From the NCBI RefSeq assembly GCF_001463885.1, contig NZ_BBWQ01000024.1, positions 62,001 through 126,000 on the forward strand: 64,000 bases of DNA, written 5' to 3'. Of this stretch, positions 26,918-36,642 are shown one piece after another. This DNA is from Aureimonas altamirensis. Lineage in GTDB: Bacteria > Pseudomonadota > Alphaproteobacteria > Rhizobiales > Rhizobiaceae. The stretch's first letter is position 1. Every line of letters starts with the position of its first letter. The translations under genes and the position numbers were made by a program. The notes under the pieces were generated by a model, which ran no database searches, was not told where the DNA came from, and saw nothing but the letters and a program-made list of their open reading frames with translations.

Positions 26918-27793
26918 ATGCAAGAATCGGTGCACCTGAAGTCCTTCGAACTCTTCGTGCAGGACATCGCCGGTGTCGACGTGGGCCTCCTGCACGCGCT
27001 GTCGCTCAGCGTCGGCTGGTCGCATCGTCCGAAGGACTGGGAGTTCCTGCGGCGGATCGGCAAGGGGATCGTCGCCGTGGACGGCATCGGGCGGGTGTTC
27101 GGCAGCGCGATGTGGTTTCCACACGGCGAGGACTTCGCCACGATCGGCCTGGTCATCACGACGCCGCGCCTCCAGGCGCAGGGCAATGGGCGCTGGCTGA
27201 TGGATCACGTGCTTACGCAATGCGGGTCGCGCAACCTCAGCCTGAACGCGACCAAGCCCGCCTACCTCCTCTACCATTCGCTCGGCTTCGTCACCGAAGG
27301 AACGGTCCATCTGTATCAAGGGCAGATGCCGGCCATGCCGGCCGCGCGGCTTGAACTGGAAGGCAAGATCGACGCGCTTGCGCCGCATGCACTGGCCGAA
27401 ATCGCTGCCCTCGACACGCAGGCCTTCGGCGCCGACCGCATGGCGCATCTGGCGGCACTGGCTGAAACCGCCACGATCCACGTGCTGCGGCGCGCCGGCG
27501 CTATCGTCGGCTATTCGATGTGCCGGGCGTTTGGGCGGGGTCATGTGATCGGACCGATTGTGGCAGTCAGCGAAAACGACGCCATCCATCTGGCGGCCGC
27601 GCACATGGATGGACTTGGCGGCCGCCACGTGCGCGTCGATACACGCTCCGAGGGCCCGTTTGCCGATTTCCTGCGCCGCAGCGGGTTGTCGGCCATCGAG
27701 ACCGTCACCACCATGTCGAAGGGCCGCCGCGTTCTGACGTCCGAAGCCGGCCAGCCAATTATTTTCGGCCTTGCGGGCCACGCTCTGAACTGA
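26918..27793 (+). CDS. Tandem GNAT-domain acetyltransferase, paralogue 1
   Basis: A 291-residue protein. The first half is a GNAT fold (SVGWSHRPKDWEFLRRIGKGIVAVDG, then ATIGLVITTPRLQAQGNGRWLMDHVL, the acetyl-CoA loop region), and the second half is a diverged GNAT-like domain (VLRRAGAIVGYSMCRAFGRGHVIGPIVA). A paralogue with the same two-domain layout and a similar C-terminus lies at 34586. Start ATG 26918 has GAGAAGGATT upstream. Probably acetylates an amino group in the local pathway. Substrate unknown. Confidence 0.85.
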   Translation: MQESVHLKSFELFVQDIAGVDVGLLHALSLSVGWSHRPKDWEFLRRIGKGIVAVDGIGRVFGSAMWFPHGEDFATIGLVITTPRLQAQGNGRWLMDHVLTQCGSRNLSLNATKPAYLLYHSLGFVTEGTVHLYQGQMPAMPAARLELEGKIDALAPHALAEIAALDTQAFGADRMAHLAALAETATIHVLRRAGAIVGYSMCRAFGRGHVIGPIVAVSENDAIHLAAAHMDGLGGRHVRVDTRSEGPFADFLRRSGLSAIETVTTMSKGRRVLTSEAGQPIIFGLAGHALN

Positions 27794-27834
27794 GGAAAGG
27801 CGATGCGGCCTCGCCGCTTCGCCTTATCCTGCCG

Positions 27835-29211
27835 TCAATCGCGCATGGCGGCGCGCACGTCCGGATCGTCGAGCGTCTGGTCCAGCGTGGCGCGGGTCCG
27901 CTCGACGATGGCGTCGATGTCGTCGTCCGTGCAGCAGAGCGGCGGGGCGTAGCCGAGGATACCGGTCGGGAAGGCGCGCACGACGAGGCCGTTGTCCCAG
28001 GCGCGGTCGAAAATGCGGCGCGCCGGCTCGGCGGTGGCCGGAAGTGGCGTCTTGCGCTCCTTGTCGGTGACGAGTTCCACCGCCGCCAGCATGCCCCGGC
28101 CGCGAACCTCGCCGACCAGCGGATGATCGGCAAGACTACGAAGCCCCAACATCAGCCGCTGTCCCGCCCGGCGGCCATTGTCCAGGAGGCCGTCCTCATA
28201 AAGTTCGAGGCAGGCGAGGCCGACGGCCGCACTGACCGGGTGGGCGGAATAGGTGTAGCCATGGCCGACGGCCGCGGCTCCTGCTCCGTCCGCAATCGTA
28301 TTGTAGACCTTATCCGACAGGAACACCGCGCCCATCGGAGAGTAGCCGGAGGTCAAGCCCTTGGCCACCGTCATGAGATCGGGCACCACGCCCTCCTCCT
28401 CGCAGGCGAAGAGCGGGCCGGTGCGTCCGAAGCCCGTGATCACCTCATCGGCGACGAACAGTATGTCGAGCTCGCGGCAGGTGTCGCGCATGGCCTTGAC
28501 CCACCCGTTGGGCGGCACGAGCACCCCGCCCGAGCCCTGGATCGGCTCGACGTAGAAGGCGGCGACCCGCTCCGCGCCGAGTTCCTCGACCTTGGCCCGC
28601 AGCGCCGCCACAGAGGCGTCGATGATCGCCCGCGCCTCGGTGCCAACCGGGTTGCGGTAGCTGTAGTGCGTCGGGATCGTGTGTTGCCAATCGAAGGGCA
28701 GGCCGAAACCGGCGTGGAAGACGGGCAGCGCCGTCAGGCCCGCGCCGACCGTCGAGGAACCGTGGTAACCGCTCATCACCGAGATGAACTGATCCTTTTC
28801 CGGCTTGCCGAGCGAATGGTGGTAGTAGCGGATGAACCGCACGGTGGAATCGACCGCGTCGGAGCCGCCGAGCGTGAAGTAGACGTGGTTGAGATCGCCC
28901 GGCGCGCGGTCGGCCAGCTCCGAAGCGAGCCGGATCGCCGGCTCCGAGCCCAGTCCGAAGTAGCCCGTCGCATAAGGCAGCTCGCGTAGCTGACGCGCGG
29001 CGGCCTCGATGATCCTGTCCTGCCCGTAGCCGGCATTGACGCACCAGAGGCCCGCGAAGCCGTCGACCAGTTCGTGGCCGGCTGCGTCGCGGACGCGCGC
29101 CCCCTTGCCGGATGCGAGCACCCTGACGCCGGCCTTCTCGTGCCCGCGGTACGAGGCGACCGGATGGATAAGATGGGCGCGGTCGAGTTCGACCAGCGAA
29201 TTTAGCAGCAT
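27835..29211 (-). CDS. Class III omega-aminotransferase
   Basis: A 458-residue PLP aminotransferase. DGFAGLWCVNAGYG is near residue 50, followed by FTLGGSDAVDSTVRFIRYY, SGYHGSSTVGAGLTALP, the cofactor Asp in FVADEVITGFGRTG, and the Schiff-base Lys in TVAKGLTSGYSPMGA. The pattern is that of aspartate aminotransferase family enzymes acting on omega-amino acids, polyamines or beta-alanine with pyruvate as acceptor. It is followed on the same strand's upstream side by a succinate-semialdehyde-type dehydrogenase, so the pair likely turns an omega-amino compound into a semialdehyde and then an acid. Confidence 0.92.
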   Translation of the reverse strand: MLLNSLVELDRAHLIHPVASYRGHEKAGVRVLASGKGARVRDAAGHELVDGFAGLWCVNAGYGQDRIIEAAARQLRELPYATGYFGLGSEPAIRLASELADRAPGDLNHVYFTLGGSDAVDSTVRFIRYYHHSLGKPEKDQFISVMSGYHGSSTVGAGLTALPVFHAGFGLPFDWQHTIPTHYSYRNPVGTEARAIIDASVAALRAKVEELGAERVAAFYVEPIQGSGGVLVPPNGWVKAMRDTCRELDILFVADEVITGFGRTGPLFACEEEGVVPDLMTVAKGLTSGYSPMGAVFLSDKVYNTIADGAGAAAVGHGYTYSAHPVSAAVGLACLELYEDGLLDNGRRAGQRLMLGLRSLADHPLVGEVRGRGMLAAVELVTDKERKTPLPATAEPARRIFDRAWDNGLVVRAFPTGILGYAPPLCCTDDDIDAIVERTRATLDQTLDDPDVRAAMRD

Positions 29212-29277
29212 GTCAAACTCCTTTGACCGGGCAGGCGCCGTAGCGTGCTGGCCGGGCCGTCGATGCGTGAGGCGCCC

Positions 29278-30741
29278 TCAAGCGCTCTGGCGGATGCCGC
29301 CCATGTGGAGGGTTTTCACTTCCAGATATTCCTCGATCCCGAGATGCGACCCTTCGCGTCCGAGGCCCGACTGCTTGACCCCGCCGAACGGGGCGACCTC
29401 GGTCGAGATCAGGCCGGTATTGAGGCCGACCATGCCGAACTCCAGCGCCTCGCCGACGCGCCAGGCGCGCGACAGCCCTTCGGTGAAGAAATAGGCGGCC
29501 AGGCCGAAGGGTGTGCCGTTGGCGATGGCGATGGCCTCTTCTTCCCGCTCGAAGCGGAACAGCGGAGCGACCGGTCCGAATGTCTCCTCCGAGGCCAGCA
29601 GCATGTCGGTGGTCGCCTCGCCGATCACGACGGGCCGGGCATATTGCGCGCCCTCTGCCAGATTGGCGCCTTCGGCCAGGATCCGGCCGCCCTTGGCTTT
29701 CGCGTCCGCCACATGGCGGTCGATCTTCTCGATTGCCGCCATGTTGATCATCGGGCCGATGGAGACCCCCTCCTGCGTCCCCGGCCCGACCGTCAGCGCC
29801 CGCACGCGGGCTGCCAGCTTTTCGGCGAAAGCATCGTAGATGCCCGACTGCACGAGGATGCGATTGGCGCAGACGCAGGTCTGCCCGCCGTTGCGGAACT
29901 TGGAGGTCATGACGCCCTCGATCGCAAGATCGAGATCGGCATCGTCGAACACGATGAAGGGGGCGTTGCCGCCGAGTTCCAGGCTGAGGCGCTTGATCTG
30001 GTCGGCCGCACCCCGCATCAGAAGCGCACCGACGCGGGTCGATCCCGTGAACGAGATCTTGCGGACAGCCTCGCTTTCCATGAGGGCCTTGCCGATGCCC
30101 GCCGGCATGCCGGTGACGATGTTGATGACGCCGGCCGGAATGCCCGCCCGCTCGGCCAGCACCCCGAGGGCAAGTGCGGAATAGGGCGTGAATTCCGAAG
30201 GCTTGATGACGACGGTGCAGCCGGCAGCCAGCGCCGGGGCAACCTTCCGCGTGATCATCGCGGTCGGGAAGTTCCACGGCGTGATAATGCCGCAAACGCC
30301 GACAGCCTCCTTGAGGACGACGATGCGCCGGTCGGGCGTCGGCGAAGGGATCGTCGCCCCGTTGATGCGCCGCGCCTCCTCCGCGAACCATTTGACGAAG
30401 CTGGCGCCGTAGCGGATCTCTCCCTGCGCCTCGCCGAGCGGCTTGCCCTGTTCCCAGGTCAGGATGCGGGCCAGGTCTTCCTCATGCTCGACCATGAGCG
30501 CAAACCACGTGTCGAGAAGCGCGGCGCGCTCGGCGTGGGTGCGGCGCTTCCAAAGTTTGAAAGCGCGCTCCGCCGCCTCGATCGCGGCCAGCGTTTCCGC
30601 CTCTCCCATGTCGGGCACAGTGCCGATGGCGCTCTGGACGGCAGGGTCGACCACCTCGATCGTCGCGCCGGAGCGCGCGTCCTGCCAGCGCCCGTCGATA
30701 AAGCCCTGGAAACGCAAGAGGTCCTTGTCGGTAAGCTGCAT
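29278..30741 (-). CDS. gabD: NAD(P)-dependent succinate-semialdehyde dehydrogenase-type aldehyde dehydrogenase
   Basis: A 487-residue aldehyde dehydrogenase. ITPWNFPTAMITRKVAPALAAGC is near residue 150, the catalytic Glu lies in LELGGNAPF, the catalytic Cys in NGGQTCVCANR, and EETFGPVAPLFRF follows. The wording (GYIDGRW-like start, GQTCVCANR, GLNTGLIS near the end) is that of GabD. The chosen ATG has GGAAGGAGAAG upstream; a start seven codons earlier has none. It should oxidise succinate semialdehyde or a close omega-semialdehyde made by the adjacent aminotransferase. Confidence 0.92.
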   Translation of the reverse strand: MQLTDKDLLRFQGFIDGRWQDARSGATIEVVDPAVQSAIGTVPDMGEAETLAAIEAAERAFKLWKRRTHAERAALLDTWFALMVEHEEDLARILTWEQGKPLGEAQGEIRYGASFVKWFAEEARRINGATIPSPTPDRRIVVLKEAVGVCGIITPWNFPTAMITRKVAPALAAGCTVVIKPSEFTPYSALALGVLAERAGIPAGVINIVTGMPAGIGKALMESEAVRKISFTGSTRVGALLMRGAADQIKRLSLELGGNAPFIVFDDADLDLAIEGVMTSKFRNGGQTCVCANRILVQSGIYDAFAEKLAARVRALTVGPGTQEGVSIGPMINMAAIEKIDRHVADAKAKGGRILAEGANLAEGAQYARPVVIGEATTDMLLASEETFGPVAPLFRFEREEEAIAIANGTPFGLAAYFFTEGLSRAWRVGEALEFGMVGLNTGLISTEVAPFGGVKQSGLGREGSHLGIEEYLEVKTLHMGGIRQSA

Positions 30742-30758
30742 GGTCGCTTCTCCTTCCA

Positions 30759-31802
30759 TCATGCCAGGGCGTCGAGGACGGCCTTGGTGATCGTGTCTGT
30801 CCTGTCCTGTCCCGGCCGTGTGCCGATGCCCCGGGCGGTGGCCGCCTCGACCGCTTCCACGACACTGGCGGCGGCCTCCCGCTCGCCCAGGTGCTCCAGC
30901 ATCATCGCCCCGGACCAGACCGCGGCGATTGGGTTGGCGATGCCCAGATGCGCGATGTCGGGCGCCGAGCCGTGCACCGGCTCGAACATCGAGGGGGCGC
31001 TGCGGTCGGGGTTGATGTTGGCCGAGGCCGCGAAGCCGAGCCCCCCCTGGATCGCCGCGCCGAGGTCGGTGAGGATGTCGCCGAAGAGGTTGGAGGCGAC
31101 GACCACGTCGAGGCTTTCGGGTGCCATCACCATGCGCGCGGCCATGGCGTCGATGTGGTAGGATGTTGCCTCGACGTCCGGATAGTCCCTGGCCACGAGC
31201 CTCGTCATCTCGTCCCAGAACACCATCGAGTGCTTCTGGGCGTTTGACTTGGTCACCGATGCCAGCTTGCCGCGCCGTGCCCTGGCCTGTTCGAAGCCGA
31301 AACGCAGGATGCGCTCGACCCCGGTGCGGGTAAAGATCGAGGTCTCTACCGCCACCTCGTCGGGCGTGCCGACATGAACGCGCCCGCCGGCACCGGAATA
31401 CTCACCCTCGGTGTTCTCGCGGATGCACAGTATGTCGAAATTCGTCGTACGCAGCGGCCCCTCGACGCCCGGAAGAAGTCGGTGCGGGCGGATGTTGGCG
31501 TACTGCCTGAAAGCCTTGCGGATCGGCAGCAGAAGCCCGTGCAGCGAGACGGAGTCGGGCACCTCGGCCGGCCAGCCGACCGCACCCAGGAAAATCGCGT
31601 CGAAGGGGCGCAGCGTCTCGATGCCGTCCGCCGGCATCATCGCGCCAGTCTGCCGATAGAACGCGCAGGACCAGGGAAACCGCGTAGCCCTGAGCGTGAA
31701 GCCGTGACGCGAGGCGGCGCGCTGGAGCACGTCCCAGGCGGCGTCGATGACCGCCGTGCCGATGCCATCGCCGGGAATGAGCGCGATAGAGAAGGTCTTC
31801 AT
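30759..31802 (-). CDS. Tartrate / D-malate (isopropylmalate-type) dehydrogenase
   Basis: A 347-residue beta-decarboxylating dehydrogenase. IALIPGDGIG is at the start; IRENTEGEYSGAGGRVH, TKSNAQKHSMVFWDEM and SNLFGDILTDLGAAIQGGLGFAASANI carry the substrate-arginine, catalytic Tyr/Lys-equivalent and metal-binding Asp regions. It matches tartrate dehydrogenase/D-malate dehydrogenase (TtuC/DmlA) more than LeuB. The ATG at 31802 has GTGAGGA upstream. It lies 17 bases before the aldehyde dehydrogenase in the same operon. Confidence 0.88.
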   Translation of the reverse strand: MKTFSIALIPGDGIGTAVIDAAWDVLQRAASRHGFTLRATRFPWSCAFYRQTGAMMPADGIETLRPFDAIFLGAVGWPAEVPDSVSLHGLLLPIRKAFRQYANIRPHRLLPGVEGPLRTTNFDILCIRENTEGEYSGAGGRVHVGTPDEVAVETSIFTRTGVERILRFGFEQARARRGKLASVTKSNAQKHSMVFWDEMTRLVARDYPDVEATSYHIDAMAARMVMAPESLDVVVASNLFGDILTDLGAAIQGGLGFAASANINPDRSAPSMFEPVHGSAPDIAHLGIANPIAAVWSGAMMLEHLGEREAAASVVEAVEAATARGIGTRPGQDRTDTITKAVLDALA

Positions 31803-31860
31803 GAATGTCCTCACGCGGTGGGCGGCAGCAGCGCGCGATGGCGCGCGCTTGCCCGGACCG

Positions 31861-32217
31861 TCAGGCGTAGACGCAGACGTAAATCTTGCGAACCGTCTCG
31901 ATCGTGCGCCAGATTCCGACGAAGCCCGGCTTCATCACGAAGCTGTCGCCCGCCCTGAAGGTGTAGGTCGGCCCGTCCTTTTCCTCGATTTCGACGTGGC
32001 CGGCGAGAAGGTGGCAGAACTCGAAGGTCGTGCCCTTGATCGAATGGGTCTCGCCGGGCGTCGCTTCCCACACGCCTGTCTTGATCGCCTCGCCGTTGGA
32101 ATCGTCCTGCGCCCAGGTCTTGAAGGTCGGGGAGCCCGAGATCAGCCGCTCGGGAAGCGGCACGCCGGGCTTCGGCTCGAAGGAGGGGTTGGTATCGATC
32201 GGAACGATAAGCGACAT
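31861..32217 (-). CDS. Small cupin protein (DUF861 type)
   Basis: A 118-residue single-domain cupin: GVWEATPGETHSIKGTTFEFCHLLAGHVEIEEKDG and FRAGDSFVMKPGFVGIWRTIETVRKIYV correspond to the two cupin motifs of the (S)-ureidoglycine aminohydrolase-like DUF861 group. CTCAGGAGACCACCC precedes the ATG. The much longer open frame covering it is an artefact of the overlapping gene. Function is not known; such small cupins often sit in amino-acid and ureide catabolic operons. Confidence 0.85.
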   Translation of the reverse strand: MSLIVPIDTNPSFEPKPGVPLPERLISGSPTFKTWAQDDSNGEAIKTGVWEATPGETHSIKGTTFEFCHLLAGHVEIEEKDGPTYTFRAGDSFVMKPGFVGIWRTIETVRKIYVCVYA

Positions 32218-32261
32218 GGGTGGTCTCCTGAGGTTGAGGGTGGTCTGACGCTCGGCGCGTG

Positions 32262-33197
32262 TCAGTAGCCGCGGGCGCGGTCGACGAGGCCGACCATGGG
32301 CCGGCCATCGCGATGGCGTCGAAGATTGTCGATCACGGCGCGGGCGGCCGTGTCGGCCTGGGTCACGCTCGCCACGTGCGGGGTGATCAGCACCTTCGGG
32401 TGACGCCAGAGCGGGTGGCCGGCGGGCAATGGTTCGGGGTCGGTGACGTCGAGGATGGCCGCAGAAAGCTGTCCGTCGTCCAGCGCGGACACGAGCGCCT
32501 GAGCGTCGAGTTGCGGACCGCGCCCTGTATGGACCAGCGCCGCCCCGCGCGGCAGGCGGGCGAAGAGCTGACCGTTCAGGAAGCCGCGCGTATCGTCCGT
32601 CAGCGGCAGGAGGCAGACGAGGATGTCGGTGCGCGCCAGGAAATCCGGGAGCTGGTCGGGGCCGTGGAAGCTTTCGACGCCGGCAACCGCGCGCGGCGAG
32701 CGGCTCCAGCCGGCGAGCGGAAAGCCGAATGGCATCAGCCGTTCCATCGCCGCCTGGGCCAGCATCCCCTGCCCCAGAAACCCGATGCGACGCCCGCTCG
32801 CCTGCCGAGATGGCAAGGCACTCCAGAGCTCCTCGCGCTGCTGGCCGAGATAGGCAGGAAGGTCGCGGTGCAGCGCCAGTACGGCCATCGTGACATATTC
32901 CTGCATCATGCGGATGATGCCGTCCTCGACCATCCGCACCAGTGCGACATGCGCCGGCAGGCCGGCCGTATCGAACTGGTCGACACCGGCGCCTATGGAA
33001 AAGACGACCTCCAGGTTCCGGTAGCGGGCAAGGTCCGCCGGGAGCGTCCAGGTGATGAGGTAGCGCACGTCGTCCGGCCGGACGGCGGCGGCATCCGTCG
33101 CGAAGTCGACATCGGGCATGTCCGCGGCGAAGGCTGGGCCGAACACGGCCGCGCGCTCGGCGGTCGAGTTGAACAGGAATACGGGCCGGTCGGTCAT
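32262..33197 (-). CDS. ghrA: Glyoxylate/hydroxypyruvate reductase A-type D-2-hydroxyacid dehydrogenase
   Basis: A 311-residue NAD(P)-dependent reductase. The nucleotide-binding motif is [14 protein letters not shown], the substrate Arg is in [13 protein letters not shown] and HTGRG regions, and the catalytic Glu and His are in [27 protein letters not shown]. This matches GhrA, which lacks the usual N-terminal extension. ATG overlaps the stop of the M20 peptidase gene as ATGA. It would reduce glyoxylate, hydroxypyruvate or a similar 2-oxoacid released by the pathway. Confidence 0.9.
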   Translation of the reverse strand: MTDRPVFLFNSTAERAAVFGPAFAADMPDVDFATDAAAVRPDDVRYLITWTLPADLARYRNLEVVFSIGAGVDQFDTAGLPAHVALVRMVEDGIIRMMQEYVTMAVLALHRDLPAYLGQQREELWSALPSRQASGRRIGFLGQGMLAQAAMERLMPFGFPLAGWSRSPRAVAGVESFHGPDQLPDFLARTDILVCLLPLTDDTRGFLNGQLFARLPRGAALVHTGRGPQLDAQALVSALDDGQLSAAILDVTDPEPLPAGHPLWRHPKVLITPHVASVTQADTAARAVIDNLRRHRDGRPMVGLVDRARGY

Positions 33198-34315
33198 CCG
33201 CGGAGCCTTTCTCCAAGCGCGAGGATCAGCCCGAGACATTCGTCCAGCTCGCCGCGCGTAATGTATTCATCGGGCCGGTGGGCGCGGGCGATATCGCCCG
33301 GCCCGCAGATGACGGCGTCATGGCCCGCCGCCTGGAACAGGCCCGCCTCCGTACCATAGCTCACCGCCTCGCACGGGGGCCGGCCGGTCAGCCCGGTCAT
33401 CAGCGCCGCCAGCGCGCTGTCGTGCGATAGCGCCAACGCGGGATAGGCGGCGAGTTCGTCCCAGCGGGCCACGAAGCCCCTTGCCTCAAGCGCCACCAGG
33501 CGCGCACGCACGGGCTCCAGGCCCCCGCGAGGGTCTACCCCGGCGATGGCGCGGACCTCGATCTCGGCCGTGCAGCGGTCCGGGATCACGTTCAGTGCCC
33601 GGCCGCCGGACACGACGCCCACCTGAAGCGTCGAGTAGGGTGGCGCGAAGCGGGTATCGAACGGCCCGCCTTCCAAGGCGCGTCCATGGGCCACGGCTTC
33701 GCCCAACACCTCGACCATCGCATGGACTGCGTTGAGCCCCTGGTCGGGCCGCGAGGAATGGCCCGAACGCCCTTCTACCTCCAGCCGTGCCGCTGCCTTG
33801 CCCTTATGGGCCAGGACAGCCTGAAGGCCGCTCGGCTCGCCGACGATGACGCCGAGCGGCGGGGCGCAGAGACGGGGCAGTTCGGCGATCATGTGCGGGA
33901 CGCCCCGGCAGCCCGCTTCCTCGTCATAGGAGAAGGCCAGATGGAGAGGGCGCTCCAGTGCCGTGGCGGCCAGGACAGGAAGCGCGGCAAGCGCGCAGGC
34001 GAGAAAGCCTTTCATGTCGGTGGTGCCGCGCCCGTAGAGGCGATCGCCGTCCGGCCGCAGAATGAAGGGATCGGCGCTCCAGCCGTCTTCGCCTGCGGGC
34101 ACCACGTCGGTATGGCCGGACAGGACATAGCCCGGCAGATCGGCCGGACCGATGGTCGCGAACAGGTTGGCGCGGTCGCCCTCGGGGCCGGGCAGCACGC
34201 GGACGGCAGCGCCATGCGAGCGGCAGTAGTCGGCGATCCAGTCCACGATAGGCGTATTGGGCGTGCCGACGACGGACGGAAAGGCAACCAGCCTTGCCAG
34301 GATGTCCTCGACCAT
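33194..34315 (-). CDS. M20 deacetylase, acetylornithine deacetylase (ArgE)-type
   Basis: A 373-residue zinc amidohydrolase. The metal-binding motif [11 protein letters not shown] and [10 protein letters not shown] lie near residues 60-105, the catalytic Glu/metal pair is DEEAGCRG, a dimerisation-domain [15 protein letters not shown] follows, and the last metal His lies in [16 protein letters not shown]. The pattern is that of ArgE. The start is chosen for GGAGG upstream. First gene of a six-gene minus-strand operon. In a cluster with two acetyltransferases it may remove N-acetyl groups from a pathway intermediate rather than serve arginine synthesis. Confidence 0.92.
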   Translation of the reverse strand: MVEDILARLVAFPSVVGTPNTPIVDWIADYCRSHGAAVRVLPGPEGDRANLFATIGPADLPGYVLSGHTDVVPAGEDGWSADPFILRPDGDRLYGRGTTDMKGFLACALAALPVLAATALERPLHLAFSYDEEAGCRGVPHMIAELPRLCAPPLGVIVGEPSGLQAVLAHKGKAAARLEVEGRSGHSSRPDQGLNAVHAMVEVLGEAVAHGRALEGGPFDTRFAPPYSTLQVGVVSGGRALNVIPDRCTAEIEVRAIAGVDPRGGLEPVRARLVALEARGFVARWDELAAYPALALSHDSALAALMTGLTGRPPCEAVSYGTEAGLFQAAGHDAVICGPGDIARAHRPDEYITRGELDECLGLILALGERLRG

Positions 34316-34585
34316 GTCGGCGCCTCCGTTGCGAATGGCGCTGAGAGTAAGGAAACGAACCCGCCGTTCGTGCCGTAGATCCGGCAACTTCGGAAGATGA
34401 TACCGAAAAGCACCCGATCTGCGGTAGAACCTTCGGCCTCTCCCGGATCACCCTACGGCATGAAGAACCAGGGGTGCGGAGCCCGCCCGCAGGCGGGAGG
34501 AAACCACGGCTCCCTTCCCTTAATGCAACGGGGCAGCGCCTTTGCCGCCCCGCTCGAAAAGCCAGCAGAAAAGCGGTAACGCCTC

Positions 34586-35458
34586 ATGGAAACGGCTGCC
34601 ATTCAGAATCGCGACCAGGCGGGCGACGAGGTCGCGATGGTTCCCTTCTCCGCTCGCCACCTGCCGGGCGCCCACAAGCTCTCACTCGACCTTCGCTGGC
34701 CCTACCGCCTCGATGATTGGGCCTTCGCCATCGAGCTTGGCCAGGGCTTTGTGCTGGAGCGGCAGGGCGAAGTCCTCGGAACGGCTGCCTGGTTTCCCTA
34801 TGGCGACACCTGCGCGACGATCGGCATGATCATCGTGGCGGACGCGGTGCAGGGGCGCGGATACGGCGCCAGGCTCATGGACGCGCTGCTGGCGGCAGCC
34901 GGCCCGCGCACCATCCTTCTGAACGCGACGCCCGAAGGCCAGGCCCTGTATCTGCGGCGCGGCTTCCGTCCGGTCGGCACGATCCACCAGCACCAGGGCG
35001 TCGTGCCTGCAACCTTTAAAGCCGCCTCGACGGCGGACATCGTGCGCCCGATGGTGCCGGAGGATTTCGACGCGATGCTTCGTCGCGACCGGGAGGCGAC
35101 GGGCTTCGAACGCCGGCCGCTTCTGGAGCGCCTTCTGGATGTCGGCGAGGCAGACGTGCTTCTGCGCGATGGCGAGGTCGCGGGCTATGCGGTGTCCCGT
35201 GTCTGGGGCCGCGGCCATGTCGTCGGGCCGGTCGTCGCGCCGACGCCACACGACGCGCGCCTTCTGATCGAGGTGGCCCTGTCGCGGCTGCAAGGGCGCT
35301 TCGTGCGCATCGACACGGACGTGGAAACGGGTCTTTCCCCCTGGCTCGCGGAGATTGGCTTGCTTCAGGTGAGCGACGCGCTGGTCATGGTTCTGGGCCA
35401 GATGCCGCCGACGGGACCGGCCCGCGTCTTCGCCCTGTCCAACCAGTCGCTCAACTAG
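34586..35458 (+). CDS. Tandem GNAT-domain acetyltransferase, paralogue 2
   Basis: A 290-residue protein with the same two-domain layout as the 26918 gene: the first GNAT part contains GTAAWFPYGDTCATIGMIIVADAVQGRGYGARLMDALL with the acetyl-CoA motif QGRGYG, and the second part contains DGEVAGYAVSRVWGRGHVVGPVVAP. Shared stretches (WFP.G..ATIG, RGHV.GP.VA, C-terminal F.L....LN) mark it as a paralogue. No good ribosome site is seen before 34586; ATG 34638 is an alternative. First gene of a plus-strand operon divergent from the M20 gene. Confidence 0.85.
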   Translation: METAAIQNRDQAGDEVAMVPFSARHLPGAHKLSLDLRWPYRLDDWAFAIELGQGFVLERQGEVLGTAAWFPYGDTCATIGMIIVADAVQGRGYGARLMDALLAAAGPRTILLNATPEGQALYLRRGFRPVGTIHQHQGVVPATFKAASTADIVRPMVPEDFDAMLRRDREATGFERRPLLERLLDVGEADVLLRDGEVAGYAVSRVWGRGHVVGPVVAPTPHDARLLIEVALSRLQGRFVRIDTDVETGLSPWLAEIGLLQVSDALVMVLGQMPPTGPARVFALSNQSLN

Positions 35459-35468
35459 GACGCCCGGT

Positions 35469-36614
35469 ATGTCGCACGCCTCCCATCTCGCCGATCTGCC
35501 GACGCCCGCGCTTATCCTGGACACGGAGCGCCTCGACCGCAATCTCGACCGCCTTGCCAGGCGCATGGACGGGTTTGGCATAACGCTTCGCCCGCACATG
35601 AAGACGGCCAAATCGATCGACGTCGCGCGGCGCGCCTTCCGGAACGGGCCGGGTCCGATCACCGTCTCCACCCTTGCCGAAGCCGACTACTTCGCGGCGC
35701 ACGGCTTTGTCGACATGACCTACGCCGTCGGCATCGCGCCCCACACGGCCGCGCGCGCCGCGCGGCTGCGCAGGGACGGCGTCGACATCAAGGTGCTGCT
35801 CGACACGGTTGCACAGGCGCAGATCCTCGGTAAGGCGGGCCGCGCCGCCGGCGTAAGCCCGAGCGCCTTCATCGAGATCGACTGCGACGGCCACCGCGGC
35901 GGTCTGCGGGTCGACGACCCCAAGCTCCTCGACGTGGCCTCCGCCATGAAGGTGGCGGGCGTTACGCTTGCGGGTGTCCTCACCCATGCGGGCGAGTCCT
36001 ATGCGCTCGACACGCCGCAAGCTCTGGAGGCCGCCGCCGAAAACGAGCGGGCCGTCGCGGTGGATGCCGCCACCCGCCTGCGCGCGGCCGGCCACGACTG
36101 CCCGATCGTCAGCGTCGGTTCGACGCCGACCGCCCATTTCGCCCAGGCGCTCGACGGCGTCACGGAAATGCGGGCCGGCGTCTACATGTTCTTCGATCTG
36201 GTGATGCACGGCGTCGGGGTGTGCTCGACCAGCGATCTTGCGCTTTCGGTCCTGGCCACCGTCATCGGCGCCAAGCCCGAAAAGGGCTGGATCATGATCG
36301 ACGCTGGCTGGATGGCCCTGTCACGCGACCGGGGCACGGCGGCCCAGCGCGTCGACCAGGGCTACGGCCTCGTCTGCGACCTCCAGGGGCGCCTCTATCC
36401 CGATCTCGTGGTGGTCGGCGCCAGCCAGGAGCATGGAACGCTCGCCATCCGCTCCGGCTCGAATGCGACGCTGCCCGACCTGCCTGTGGGCGCCAGGGTG
36501 CGCATCCTGCCAAACCATGCTTGCGCCACCGGCTCCCAGCACGAGCGCTATCACGTCGTCGCGGGCCCGGATGGCTCGGTGACGGCCGAGTGGCCGCGCA
36601 TCCGCGGCTGGTAA
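35469..36614 (+). CDS. D-threonine aldolase / D-3-hydroxyaspartate aldolase-family PLP enzyme
   Basis: A 381-residue fold-type III (alanine-racemase-like) enzyme of the DSD1/D-TA family. The N-terminal LPTPALILD precedes RPHMKTAK, which carries the PLP lysine. FIEIDCDGHRGGL lies mid-protein, and the C-terminal PNHACATGSQH provides the His and Cys that bind the divalent metal in this family. Such enzymes cleave or dehydrate D-3-hydroxy amino acids (D-threonine, D-3-hydroxyaspartate, D-serine), often giving glycine plus an aldehyde or oxoacid. A glyoxylate reductase and a tartrate-type dehydrogenase on the other strand could use such products. Confidence 0.9.
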   Translation: MSHASHLADLPTPALILDTERLDRNLDRLARRMDGFGITLRPHMKTAKSIDVARRAFRNGPGPITVSTLAEADYFAAHGFVDMTYAVGIAPHTAARAARLRRDGVDIKVLLDTVAQAQILGKAGRAAGVSPSAFIEIDCDGHRGGLRVDDPKLLDVASAMKVAGVTLAGVLTHAGESYALDTPQALEAAAENERAVAVDAATRLRAAGHDCPIVSVGSTPTAHFAQALDGVTEMRAGVYMFFDLVMHGVGVCSTSDLALSVLATVIGAKPEKGWIMIDAGWMALSRDRGTAAQRVDQGYGLVCDLQGRLYPDLVVVGASQEHGTLAIRSGSNATLPDLPVGARVRILPNHACATGSQHERYHVVAGPDGSVTAEWPRIRGW

Positions 36615-36642
36615 TATCCTTCTTCCTGCGATCGGATATGTC

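Noticed and set aside
34316-34585. A gene in the divergent gap between the M20 and GNAT genes
   Set aside because: Short frames here lack ribosome sites and familiar motifs. The gap most likely holds the two divergent promoters.
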